45,378 nt of DNA from a virus. A program made the translations under genes and the position numbers. Under the pieces are notes generated by a model, which searched no databases, was not told the DNA's origin, and worked only from the letters and a program-made list of their open reading frames with translations. Shown piece by piece: positions 7,562 to 14,436 of the stretch; positions within the stretch are counted from its first letter, which is position 1, and every line of letters starts with the position of its first letter. Location of the stretch: IMG/VR virus record IMGVR_UViG_3300037247_000528, positions 1 through 45,378 of that record; one strand, 5' to 3'.

Positions 7562-7638
7562 GGGAGCCTCAACCTCCTGTGCTACGCGGCCCGGCGTTAC
7601 ACGCGCCGTGGCCGCTCTCATTGTACCACACCCAGCCA

Positions 7639-8202
7639 TCACGCCTCCCCCTTCGCGCGGGCCAGGGCGGCGCGGGCATCCATCACGGGCCGGTAGTGCT
7701 CCCAATCGTTCTTCTCCCAGACAGCGCCGTATGCCTTCTGCAACTCTTCCAGCGCCCAGGTCAGGGAGTCGCGCAGCGCCTCGCGCTCCGCGTCCCTCTC
7801 GTCCAGTAGCACGGCCAGGCGCTCGGCATCGCCCTGGATGATGCCTAGGCGGGTAGCCAGCAGGCCCACGTCGTTGTCATCGAGGCAGGCTTGCGCCCGG
7901 ATCGCCTCCACCAGCCGCTTCGCGTCCTTGTCGCGGGGCACGGCAATCACGTCGCGCAGTAGCGCCTCGGTGCCGTCGCGCTCACCGGAATGCTCCTCCA
8001 TGGCGGCTTGGGCGAGGGTTTCGATCTCGGGATCGTGTGAGCGCTCGTAGATTTCGTGCAGCGCTCCCGCCATGAACGCCTTGTCGTTCCGTAGTTCCGA
8101 GCACTTCGTCTCAAGGCGGGCGATTTCGTCCATTGCTGTGCCCATATTGGTGTGCGGTGCCGCGCCCGGTTGGTGCTCTGCTCGGCTCGCTTGGTGGGTC
8201 AT
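7639..8202 (-). CDS. coiled-coil hypothetical protein, 187 aa
   Basis: Mostly charged helix with heptad-like periodicity (around MDEIARLETKCSELRND and a later Glu/Arg-rich part). Soluble, no enzyme motif. Start is coupled to the winged-helix gene stop by ATGA. Function unknown. Confidence 0.6.
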   Translation of the reverse strand: MTHQASRAEHQPGAAPHTNMGTAMDEIARLETKCSELRNDKAFMAGALHEIYERSHDPEIETLAQAAMEEHSGERDGTEALLRDVIAVPRDKDAKRLVEAIRAQACLDDNDVGLLATRLGIIQGDAERLAVLLDERDAEREALRDSLTWALEELQKAYGAVWEKNDWEHYRPVMDARAALARAKGEA

Positions 8203-8471
8203 GACGCGGCCTTTGCGGCCTTCCGGCCCGCAGGGGTCAGCTTGTAGCGTGTCAGCAAGCTGTGCCCCAAATGGCGAATCAGGTCGCGCTTTAGCAACGC
8301 CGCAACGGTGGCTCTGCCGACGCGACGGACCGAACCGCCCCTACCCAACCCACCCTTTTGTATCGTAGGCTTGCTGTCACTCCAACAGCCCAGCTCCCAG
8401 CCATCGATCATGTTGTGCAGCACGGCCAGTTGGCTGTCGCTCAGCTTGCTTGATTCTGCTGCCATGTTCAT
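8199..8471 (-). CDS. small winged-helix DNA-binding protein
   Basis: 90 aa with SQLAVLHNMIDG, GRATVAALLKRDLIRHL and YKLTPAGRKAA, i.e. helix-turn-helix followed by a wing, as in MarR/PadR-like small regulators. Either of two ATGs (8471, 8465) would serve behind AGGAAAGG. It may act on early transcription; the target is not visible. Confidence 0.65.
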   Translation of the reverse strand: MNMAAESSKLSDSQLAVLHNMIDGWELGCWSDSKPTIQKGGLGRGGSVRRVGRATVAALLKRDLIRHLGHSLLTRYKLTPAGRKAAKAAS

Positions 8472-8480
8472 GTACCTTTC

Positions 8481-8609
8481 CTAGTAGCGGTCCAATCGCT
8501 TGGGCGAGACCCCCGGCCCCACGGCTAGGGGCCTCGCTGTTTCTAGGCTCAGCTCATCCCCAGTCTCCCTTTCTCCCCGTCTATAGGGGCTGGTTCCCGT
8601 GGTGGGCAT
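8481..8609 (-). CDS. possible small protein, 42 aa
   Basis: A short frame starting MPTTGTSPYRRG behind GGAAGGG and ending just before the SD of the winged-helix gene. It fills a gap that would otherwise be non-coding, but overlaps the preceding gene by 29 nt and has no recognisable domain. Confidence 0.3.
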   Translation of the reverse strand: MPTTGTSPYRRGERETGDELSLETARPLAVGPGVSPKRLDRY

Positions 8610-8823
8610 CCATGCCCTTCCGGCTGCGTCCTTGCAACATGGCCACGGGGACGGACACGGCACCGAATACGAACGATGCAAACCAGGAGGTTAGACTGGT
8701 GGGGGGTGGTGCCGTGCCCGTCTCCATGTCCATGCGTACCGAGGAGCCGCGAACCAGGGTGGTGCTGGTGGCAAGCCGGGGCATCGCGCCCCTGAGGCTG
8801 GTTCGCAGCTCGTCGCTAAGCAT
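8581..8823 (-). CDS. hypothetical small protein with a hydrophobic segment, 80 aa
   Basis: Contains a single hydrophobic stretch (SWFASFVFGAVSVPVAML) that could cross a membrane. ATG 8823 overlaps the end of the preceding gene; the SD is weak and distant. No family recognised. Confidence 0.45.
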   Translation of the reverse strand: MLSDELRTSLRGAMPRLATSTTLVRGSSVRMDMETGTAPPPTSLTSWFASFVFGAVSVPVAMLQGRSRKGMDAHHGNQPL

Positions 8824-9127
8824 CGACGGCTCGCAATTCCTCTGCGCGGCGGTAGAACTCCGCCTCTGCGGCGGGGAGGGTGCTGAAGCTCACCAGATTC
8901 GGCTCAGACATAGCAATATGTTTGACGGGGCATTCTCGCCTACGACAAAGGATAGGAAGATCAGGGCCAGCCACTTGATATCGATTCTCACTCCTGTGTG
9001 GAACCGCAGCGGGTGCCGCCTGTTCATTACTGATCACCAGTAGCTGCCCCTCCCAGTGCACACAGCGCTCGACATGCGGCGGGCAGCCGCACTCGCGCTC
9101 GGCGCGGTAGCCGTTGGGGCTAAGCAC
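8816..9127 (-). CDS. hypothetical Cys-containing protein, 103 aa (GTG start)
   Basis: GTG 9127 lies after AAGGCGG and overlaps the stop of the small RHH-like gene. The N-terminal region has ECGCPPHVERCVHW, later a CRRRECPVKH segment, so a zinc site is possible. An alternative frame in the same place (ATG near 9028) encodes a short peptide with a hydrophobic stretch (IKWLALIFLSFVVG), and I cannot exclude that this is the real product. Confidence 0.45.
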   Translation of the reverse strand: MLSPNGYRAERECGCPPHVERCVHWEGQLLVISNEQAAPAAVPHRSENRYQVAGPDLPILCRRRECPVKHIAMSEPNLVSFSTLPAAEAEFYRRAEELRAVDA

Positions 9128-9272
9128 CTTTTACCGCCTTGATGATGTCCTCTACGACATGAGCCGGGCGCCGCCCCGCTTTCTGGGCCTCAGCATCCAC
9201 CCATTCCTTGAGTTCCTTGAGGATGATCCAGTTGGCCTGAACCTTACCGTCGGGCAGTGTTTTCGTAGGCAT
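9120..9272 (-). CDS. small putative DNA-binding protein (RHH-like), 50 aa, first gene of the early operon
   Basis: MPTKTLPDGKVQANWIILKE opens a basic protein whose size and strand-then-two-helices pattern (second helix in PAHVVEDIIKAVKGA) recall ribbon-helix-helix repressors. It follows a promoter directly, and repeated CTAGGGT boxes overlap that promoter, which would suit an autoregulator. The family call is by pattern only. Confidence 0.6.
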   Translation of the reverse strand: MPTKTLPDGKVQANWIILKELKEWVDAEAQKAGRRPAHVVEDIIKAVKGA

Positions 9273-9279
9273 GATACCT

Positions 9280-9309
9280 ACCCTAGCATGGCACCCTAGG
9301 GTTTGTCAA
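9280..9309 (-). promoter_or_regulatory. early promoter with CTAGGGT operator-like repeats
   Basis: On the minus strand, TTGACA (9309-9304) is followed after 18 nt by TAGGGT (9285-9280), an actinobacterial-like TAnnnT -10. The next ATG (9272) is 7 nt further, so the transcript may be leaderless. The palindrome ACCCTAGGGT (9293-9302) and a half site (9280-9286) overlap the promoter, and a related CCCTAGG sits at 9468-9474. Confidence 0.6.
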
Positions 9310-9551
9310 GCCCTTGGCACAGGAATCTCAGAAGTTTTTTCGGCCCGTCGGAAATGCAGAAGCCGCCAAGAAGGCGGCCCCTGGCGCCTAGCCATCGAGA
9401 CGACTAGGGAGATAACGGTGGTAGCGGCGGCCGGGCGTCAAGCCCGAACTTCTTCTACACTAGGCGTCCCTAGGTTTCCGAGACCGACAGCCCCACCCGG
9501 TAGCCAGCAATCTCACCGCACCCTCACCCTACCACGCTTTGCGGCACCCGT
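9310..9551. other. intergenic region between lysis and early operons; possible terminator
   Basis: No credible gene. It contains a GCCGCC-aagaa-GGCGGC hairpin (9362-9378) and a smaller CGGGC/GCCCG stem (about 9432-9446). Either could end transcription of the leftward lysis operon, but neither has a clear T-run, so the terminator call is weak. A CCCTAGG box at 9468-9474 resembles the early operator. Confidence 0.5.
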
Positions 9552-10280
9552 CTACGGGCGCGTCAGGTAGTGAAGCGCCGCTTTGGTCTCAGGCTTCAGC
9601 GGCAGGCCCATCCGCGCGTACTCGGCGGCCTCGTCCAGTATCTTCAGCAGGGCTAGGATCTGTTCGTCTGTTGCTGCCATGTCTTCCTCCTTTGCAAAGG
9701 TGATCTGTCCAATTCGCGCCATGACCTGGGTGCCAGGGCAGGCCGTCCAGGTGTCGGTGTCGTTGGGATCTCGGAAGTCCTTGTGCCCGAAGATCACGCC
9801 CCGATTGGGCGTCACCACCCCCAGGTTTCTCATGCCCCGGTCGTACTTCAGCCAGCCCCACCACTCAGACAGCACGCCCACCCATGGGCCGATGTCGCGG
9901 GCCAGCTCGAAGTTCCCTTCCAGCGCCAGCGCGTAGCCCTCAGTGTTGTGGCCTCTGGTATGCGCGCCCGTCCTGACCTGCCCTCGCCCCTCGCAGACTA
10001 CGAACTTGCCGCCGGCCATGAGGAACCCGACGTCGTTGTACGGCACGTCGAGCCCGAGATCCGGGCGGATCGTCTGTAGCTGGCGCATCTTCCCCTTGAT
10101 TTCGTTGTGAGACTCCCAGACGTTCGGCGTGGCGTCGTTGTCGATCACGACAGTGTGATGCATGATGGCGTGGGTGCGCCGGTTGCTCGGTACGGTGTAG
10201 CCCAGCCGGGGCAACGTCACGTCGGCACCCCAATCGCGCCGGTCCATGTAGAGTAGGTTGGTGCCGATCTGTAGCCTCAT
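9552..10280 (-). CDS. endolysin: N-acetylmuramoyl-L-alanine amidase (Amidase_2/PGRP type)
   Basis: 242 aa. RRDWGAD near residue 14, the zinc-site strand IMHHTVV (39-45), YNDVGFLM (81-88), TGAHTRGHN (104-112) and a late His/Cys pair in IFGHKDF and TACPG (about 166-183) are the amidase_2 signature. The enzyme cleaves the MurNAc-L-Ala bond. After the catalytic domain there is only a short helical tail (about 45 residues) and no clear cell-wall-binding domain. ATG 10280 is coupled to the preceding 27-residue gene by ATGA and has GGGAGGA upstream. Confidence 0.9.
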   Translation of the reverse strand: MRLQIGTNLLYMDRRDWGADVTLPRLGYTVPSNRRTHAIMHHTVVIDNDATPNVWESHNEIKGKMRQLQTIRPDLGLDVPYNDVGFLMAGGKFVVCEGRGQVRTGAHTRGHNTEGYALALEGNFELARDIGPWVGVLSEWWGWLKYDRGMRNLGVVTPNRGVIFGHKDFRDPNDTDTWTACPGTQVMARIGQITFAKEEDMAATDEQILALLKILDEAAEYARMGLPLKPETKAALHYLTRP

Positions 10281-10360
10281 GCCAATCCTCCCGGTATCCA
10301 TGCCAGCGTGAGCCACAGCCACCACAGGACGACGTAGGCGGCGACGGTCAGGCAGTACAT
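10277..10360 (-). CDS. 27-aa single-pass membrane protein in the lysis cassette
   Basis: A Leu/Trp/Val-rich transmembrane helix (LTVAAYVVLWWLWLTLAW) makes up most of the protein. GGAGG precedes ATG 10360, and the stop overlaps the endolysin start. The size and location suit a holin modulator or spanin-like lysis peptide, but no lipobox is visible. Confidence 0.6.
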   Translation of the reverse strand: MYCLTVAAYVVLWWLWLTLAWIPGGLA

Positions 10361-10361
10361 C

Positions 10362-10553
10362 CTAGCCTCCGCTTCCCCGCGCCATGAAGTACCAGCCGAT
10401 AGTCAGGAGCCAAGGGGTGTTGTACTCCGTCGGCGGCATCTCGTGGTAGGCCAGCAGGTACGCCACGGCGCCCAGCGTCATGCTGATAGCCAGGACGGCC
10501 CTGACCCTGAGCAGTCCCCCTACGCCGGTGAGTGTCTTCCAGATCTCCAACAT
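10362..10553 (-). CDS. holin-like membrane protein, 63 aa
   Basis: Two hydrophobic stretches (VRAVLAISMTLGAVAYLLAY and PWLLTIGWYFMA) separated by a short polar loop, typical of class II holins. Holins form the membrane lesions that release or activate endolysin. Good SD (GGAGGG) and position two genes upstream of the amidase. Confidence 0.65.
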   Translation of the reverse strand: MLEIWKTLTGVGGLLRVRAVLAISMTLGAVAYLLAYHEMPPTEYNTPWLLTIGWYFMARGSGG

Positions 10554-10555
10554 GG

Positions 10556-10828
10556 TTACCCTCCTTGCCTCAGTTGTTGAACTGCGCCGCAGCTACCCAC
10601 TGTCGTCTCAAGCTTGCCGAGCGTGACCTGGATCGCTGTCAGCTCCGTGCTCATTTGCTCGAGCGCTCGTACCTGCTGCTCGCCCAAGGTTTCCAGCTTC
10701 GCTAGGTGGGCGCCCGTGCTGGGGTTGCCGTTCTTCCCGTCGCGCCGCTGCATTGCGATTACCGCAACGGCCACCCCGAGTAGCGTCACCAGCACCCCTA
10801 GCAGAGCCCAGACTACTTCTGTTTCCAT
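10556..10828 (-). CDS. membrane-anchored coiled-coil protein, spanin/holin-like, 90 aa
   Basis: A single N-terminal transmembrane helix (VVWALLGVLVTLLGVAVAVI) is followed by a long amphipathic helix with coiled-coil character. This topology resembles inner-membrane spanin or holin-associated proteins. SD GGAGGG lies within the end of the preceding 34-residue gene. Confidence 0.6.
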   Translation of the reverse strand: METEVVWALLGVLVTLLGVAVAVIAMQRRDGKNGNPSTGAHLAKLETLGEQQVRALEQMSTELTAIQVTLGKLETTVGSCGAVQQLRQGG

Positions 10829-10834
10829 TCCATC

Positions 10835-10939
10835 CTACCCTCCTATCCGGGCCCCTAGAAAGCCCGCACAGGCGCCGCTGATTAGCACCGTGACCAGCGT
10901 GGCCGCGAAGAGGAGCAGCAAATGCTCTTGCCACGTCAT
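10835..10939 (-). CDS. 34-aa membrane protein in the lysis cassette
   Basis: MTWQEHLLLLFAATL... is one transmembrane helix with a small Gly/Arg C terminus. The start overlaps the stop of the tail gene (ATGA), and its final codons provide the SD of the next gene. Function is inferred only from position at the head of the lysis genes. Confidence 0.6.
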   Translation of the reverse strand: MTWQEHLLLLFAATLVTVLISGACAGFLGARIGG

Positions 10940-11292
10940 CGCGTCGCCGCGTACCGCAGGATCACATCGCCGAAGCTCAGCACCGTCTCGGAGTCATCGT
11001 CGGTTCGGCGCAGCGTGTGAAAGTACGTGCCGGGCAAAAGCGCGAGCGTATCCGTGTCCGCTATCGCCACCCGGCATACGCCGTTCGTCGGATCCGTGAG
11101 TGTGATGCCGCTGCTGGTCGTCTTCGTGATGTCCGCCGTGGCCGAGGCCGCCCGCTCACGCATCACCCATTCAAGGCCATAGCTGGTGATGTCCACGGCG
11201 GTGCCGTTGGCATCGACAACCGTGAAGTCCAGTGATCGGTCCTCGCCGATGAATAGGTTCTTATCGGTTGCGATCGGTGCTTCGACGCTCAT
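10936..11292 (-). CDS. Ig-like/BppU-like baseplate or fibre protein, 118 aa
   Basis: A single beta-sandwich-like domain: KNLFIGEDRSLDFTVVD, ITSYGLEWVMRER, then GVCRVAIADTDTLAL and GTYFHTLRR. This pattern is common in phage baseplate upper proteins and small Ig-like structural proteins. It lies at the end of the tail operon. Confidence 0.6.
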   Translation of the reverse strand: MSVEAPIATDKNLFIGEDRSLDFTVVDANGTAVDITSYGLEWVMRERAASATADITKTTSSGITLTDPTNGVCRVAIADTDTLALLPGTYFHTLRRTDDDSETVLSFGDVILRYAATR

Positions 11293-12110
11293 GACTGAAC
11301 GGCCTCCAATTCGATGACGGGTGTATCCGACGCAGCCAAGGTAATGAGCGGCGTGTCGGAAGCTGAGAGGGCGATGACGGGTGTGTAGGACGCGGCAAGC
11401 TCGATCACTGTCGGGCCAACGACCCCCGCTGTCACCGTCGCTGTGCCGAAGGCTTCCAAGCTGGCGATCCCGCTGGCTGTGATAGTGACTGCGCCGGTTG
11501 TGATGGTCGCCGTACCAAAGGCTTCCGTGCTAGCGATGCCACCAGGTGACAGCGTGATACCAGCCAGCGTGACGGTGGCAGTGCCGAACGCTTCCGTGGA
11601 TGCGATGCCGCCAGGCGATAGGGTAACGACGCCCGCCGTCAGCGTGGCCGAGCCAAACGCCTCAAGCGAAGCTATTCCGCTCGGGGAGAGACTGACAGCC
11701 CCAGGCGTAACGGTGGCGCTACCGAAGGCTTCCAGGGAAGCGATGCCGCTTGCGGTGATAGTGAGGTCAAGCTGAGCCGTGCCGAACGCCTCTAGGCTGG
11801 CGATACCTGAAGGCGAGAGCGTGACCGCGCCCGTGCTGATGGTCGCTGAGCCGAATGCCTCAAGCGATGCTATCCCACCCGGCGAGAGGGTGATGCCGGC
11901 CAGGGTGATCGTTGCGGACCCGAACGCTTCCAGGCTAGCGATCCCACCAGGGGCCAGCGTGACGGGGCCAGCGGTGATCGTTGCGGAGCCGAAGGCTTCG
12001 GCGGATGCTATGCCGCCAGGGCTGAGGGTTTGAGCCAGTCCACGAAAGGTATCCCCGTCCCGAAGGGCGGAGCCGCCAGCTGACTTTCGGAAGACAAAGG
12101 AGCCGGCCAT
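11289..12110 (-). CDS. repetitive tail protein with nine GIASxEAFG repeats
   Basis: 273 aa. After about 27 residues comes a tandem array of nine ~20-23-residue repeats with the core GIASxEAFGxAxx (consensus start TLSPGG or TITASG). The C terminus changes to about four ~10-residue repeats of the form VIxLxASDTP. GIAS-type repeats occur in phage fibre and surface proteins and are probably beta-rich. The DNA repeats (about 69 bp) could expand or contract, altering host contact. Confidence 0.7.
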   Translation of the reverse strand: MAGSFVFRKSAGGSALRDGDTFRGLAQTLSPGGIASAEAFGSATITAGPVTLAPGGIASLEAFGSATITLAGITLSPGGIASLEAFGSATISTGAVTLSPSGIASLEAFGTAQLDLTITASGIASLEAFGSATVTPGAVSLSPSGIASLEAFGSATLTAGVVTLSPGGIASTEAFGTATVTLAGITLSPGGIASTEAFGTATITTGAVTITASGIASLEAFGTATVTAGVVGPTVIELAASYTPVIALSASDTPLITLAASDTPVIELEAVQS

Positions 12111-12111
12111 G

Positions 12112-12303
12112 TTACTTGAAGCTCACCTTGTATCCGTAGGTAGCCAGCTTACTTTCCAGGGCGGTCTGCTGCGCCACGCTCAGAGCAACGTCCACTTGAA
12201 GCGTGATCTCGTTCAGGTCGCTGTCGCGCCTGCGGCTGCGAATGGGCACGGGAATCTCTGCCAGGATGTCCTCGAAGGTCACTTTCTTCAGGTGAATCTC
12301 CAT
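12112..12303 (-). CDS. hypothetical small structural-region protein, 63 aa
   Basis: Starts MEIHLKKVTFEDILAEIP; mixed alpha/beta, with VDVALSVAQQTALESKLATYG as a possible helix. It follows the fibre-like gene closely and ends 2 bases before the repeat-protein gene. Function unknown. Confidence 0.6.
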   Translation of the reverse strand: MEIHLKKVTFEDILAEIPVPIRSRRRDSDLNEITLQVDVALSVAQQTALESKLATYGYKVSFK

Positions 12304-12306
12304 GGC

Positions 12307-13437
12307 CTAACCTCTCTGCGTCATTGCAAAGCTGTACTGCTTGATGTTCCGGTCGGATGATGCCAGATTCTCGATGCCGCAGACCAGCTTGAGGCCAGTC
12401 GTAGCCCCTGGAAGGTTAGCTATAAGCGTCACGCTGGCCTCCTCTTGCATATCCGTATCGAGAATCTGTACGATGATCTCTGGCACGGCTTCGTTAACTG
12501 TAATGACAAGGAAGTGCTTTGCTGTGTCTCCTGCCAAGCCGGAATCCTGTATGTTCTGGGTCGCCCCATCCTTAGAGATAGCCTGAAAGTTAGTGTCAGG
12601 GACACCCGTGCTGAAGCGGATACCAACGAAGTGCCCAGCGGGATTGTCAGAGGCAACTAGCGTTGCGCCGTCTTGGTCAGTCAGCCCGGCCCAGAACCGG
12701 ATGGATGTTGTGGCCGAGAGTTTGAATCCAGCTCTCAGTTGTGTGTGGGCCTCTCGCCCATTGACAAGGTCAGTCTCCCCCGCTGCAAATTGCAGGAACG
12801 CGTCGGTGTTGATCGTCGCTCCTGTGTTCTGCTGGAAAAAGGCTCCATCAGAGTCCACGTCAGAACTTGAGGAGTTATCAACGGCATTGCCGGCAGCCAG
12901 AAGCCCTTCACTTTGAGGGATGACGGCCGAGCTGTTCTTTGGCGTGCAATGACCCCAGACCATATTGGATTTGACCCAACCGCTCCGCAGATCGGAAAGG
13001 GCATCCGTGATCACCCGCTTGTCGGTGATCTGGTTATTGGCGTGGGTGTTGTCGTTCGCGGGGACGTAGAGCGTGGCCAGCACAACGTCATCGGCGGGGA
13101 TGGCGGGCAGCACGGGCTCAGCAGCCGCCGTTCCTGCCGTCACCACCACGGTCCCTGATGTGTTGACGGTGATGAGATCAAAGCGCGGGTTGGTGCCGTC
13201 CGCCGCTGTCACGGACACATCCGCCTGAGCATCTACCTCGATGATCCCGCCGTTGATCCGCACGATACCGGAGGCTACATCGACGGTCTGCGCGGCAGGG
13301 GACGACTCCGTAACGGCGCAGCCCAGCACGACCGATGTGCCGTTGAAGGCAGCAGCCAGGATGTCGATGTCTACCTTGTCGGGCTCGGCCTGGTTCGCGT
13401 GAAAGGCATCCGCTTCGTTAGGGATTGTGAAAGCCAT
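12307..13437 (-). CDS. tail fibre / receptor-binding-like protein, 376 aa
   Basis: The N terminus (AFTIPNEADAFHANQAEPD) and a DSFRxxxxx-like region (TNPRFDLITVNTSGTVVVTAG) resemble the N-terminal domain of many tail fibres. The C-terminal ~200 residues look like a beta-jelly-roll (for example FWAGLTDQDGATLVASDNPA) and probably contact the host surface. No depolymerase motif was seen. Confidence 0.65.
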   Translation of the reverse strand: MAFTIPNEADAFHANQAEPDKVDIDILAAAFNGTSVVLGCAVTESSPAAQTVDVASGIVRINGGIIEVDAQADVSVTAADGTNPRFDLITVNTSGTVVVTAGTAAAEPVLPAIPADDVVLATLYVPANDNTHANNQITDKRVITDALSDLRSGWVKSNMVWGHCTPKNSSAVIPQSEGLLAAGNAVDNSSSSDVDSDGAFFQQNTGATINTDAFLQFAAGETDLVNGREAHTQLRAGFKLSATTSIRFWAGLTDQDGATLVASDNPAGHFVGIRFSTGVPDTNFQAISKDGATQNIQDSGLAGDTAKHFLVITVNEAVPEIIVQILDTDMQEEASVTLIANLPGATTGLKLVCGIENLASSDRNIKQYSFAMTQRG

Positions 13438-13443
13438 ATCGCT

Positions 13444-13620
13444 CTACCCTACGGTCTGCGCTTCCGCTCCCGGCGTCGGGTGTGCCTTCCGCTTGGCCTC
13501 GGCCTCTCCCAGCAGCACGTCGATCTCCTCCTTGAGGCCCTGCTGTAGCACCTTGAGCTGCCTTCGCTTCTCGCCCATCTCCCTGTTCTGGCGCAGTAGT
13601 GTCTCAAGCCTCGTTACCAT
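13444..13620 (-). CDS. small coiled-coil protein, 58 aa
   Basis: Starts MVTRLETLLRQNREM and is a single charged helix with heptad pattern. ATG 13620 lies inside the end of the preceding gene, which is common here. Function unknown; position suggests a tail-assembly role. Confidence 0.6.
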   Translation of the reverse strand: MVTRLETLLRQNREMGEKRRQLKVLQQGLKEEIDVLLGEAEAKRKAHPTPGAEAQTVG

Positions 13621-13972
13621 TGCGCTTCCTTTCCGGCCGGCCGTGGTAGACCCCCGGCCTGCCCATCTGCTCAGTCGCCCGCACGCCGCCCGGTATGTGC
13701 CGGCGCAAGTCGCTATTCCATGCCGCCTCTTTCCCCGCCTCTTTCTGGATGTCCGGGTTCGAGCTGAAGCCGAGCGGCGCCCCGGTCCGTATCAGCAGGG
13801 CTTGGTCGAAGATGATGCCCTCGGCCTTCGCGATCTCCTCTGCATCCTTGGCCTTCTCACGGAGCGCGTTTGCCACGTCTAGGGCAGCATTCCAGGGCAG
13901 CTCTGTCGCCCGGCCACCAATGATGAGTAGGACGTTCGGCCCCTCTTGTCGGACGCTGATGCTCTTGCCCAT
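13604..13972 (-). CDS. hypothetical structural-region protein, 122 aa
   Basis: The N terminus SISVRQEGPNVLLIIGGRA is beta-like; the middle is a charged helix (REKAKDAEEIAKAEG); the C terminus is Arg/Gly-rich. TGATG overlap with the upstream gene fixes ATG 13972. Confidence 0.6.
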   Translation of the reverse strand: MGKSISVRQEGPNVLLIIGGRATELPWNAALDVANALREKAKDAEEIAKAEGIIFDQALLIRTGAPLGFSSNPDIQKEAGKEAAWNSDLRRHIPGGVRATEQMGRPGVYHGRPERKRNGNEA

Positions 13973-14379
13973 CACAGCTTGAAGATCTTGTCGGCCCCGC
14001 TGTCCCAGGCCACCGTGATGTCGCCCGAGTTCGGCGTCACCGGCAGGCCCGTCGCCGTGTCGATGTAGAAGATCAGCAGGCTCGTGGACTCCACGCCGCT
14101 TTCGAAGAAGCCCACAATTGACTCCGAGACATCGCCAGAGACGGCCGACCAGGTCTTGTCGGCGGCGTCGGCCACGCCGAGCGTGACAGTCTTGGACGCC
14201 AGCGCATCCGACTCCGCTACCCTGCCAGCACCGGGAACATCATCGAGAGCGTTGTCCACGTCGATGTTCACGGTATAGTCCGCGTTGTCCACCAGGAGGA
14301 TGCGGATTTCCTGGGTATCCCAATCGAGGCTCCCATCGAGGAAGCCCTGCCTTCCTATCCCGTACAGTGCGTTTGCCAT
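13972..14379 (-). CDS. phage structural protein (fibre-associated, 135 aa)
   Basis: MANALYGIGRQGFLDGSLDW and ILLVDNADYTVN are typical of a conserved small phage protein found next to tail fibres in many siphoviruses. Beta-rich, no enzyme motif. SD AAGGTAAGAC upstream. Confidence 0.65.
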   Translation of the reverse strand: MANALYGIGRQGFLDGSLDWDTQEIRILLVDNADYTVNIDVDNALDDVPGAGRVAESDALASKTVTLGVADAADKTWSAVSGDVSESIVGFFESGVESTSLLIFYIDTATGLPVTPNSGDITVAWDSGADKIFKL

Positions 14380-14436
14380 GTCTTACCTTCCTTTCTTATT
14401 CGACTTGCGTTGAGATCGTGCCTTGAGGATTGGCAT

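Noticed and set aside
9335-9340. T-run as Rho-independent terminator
   Set aside because: No stable stem lies directly before it on the plus strand, and on the minus strand it is an A-run.
11443-12033. Plus-strand repetitive open frames opposite the GIAS repeats
   Set aside because: They mirror the repeats of the real minus-strand gene.
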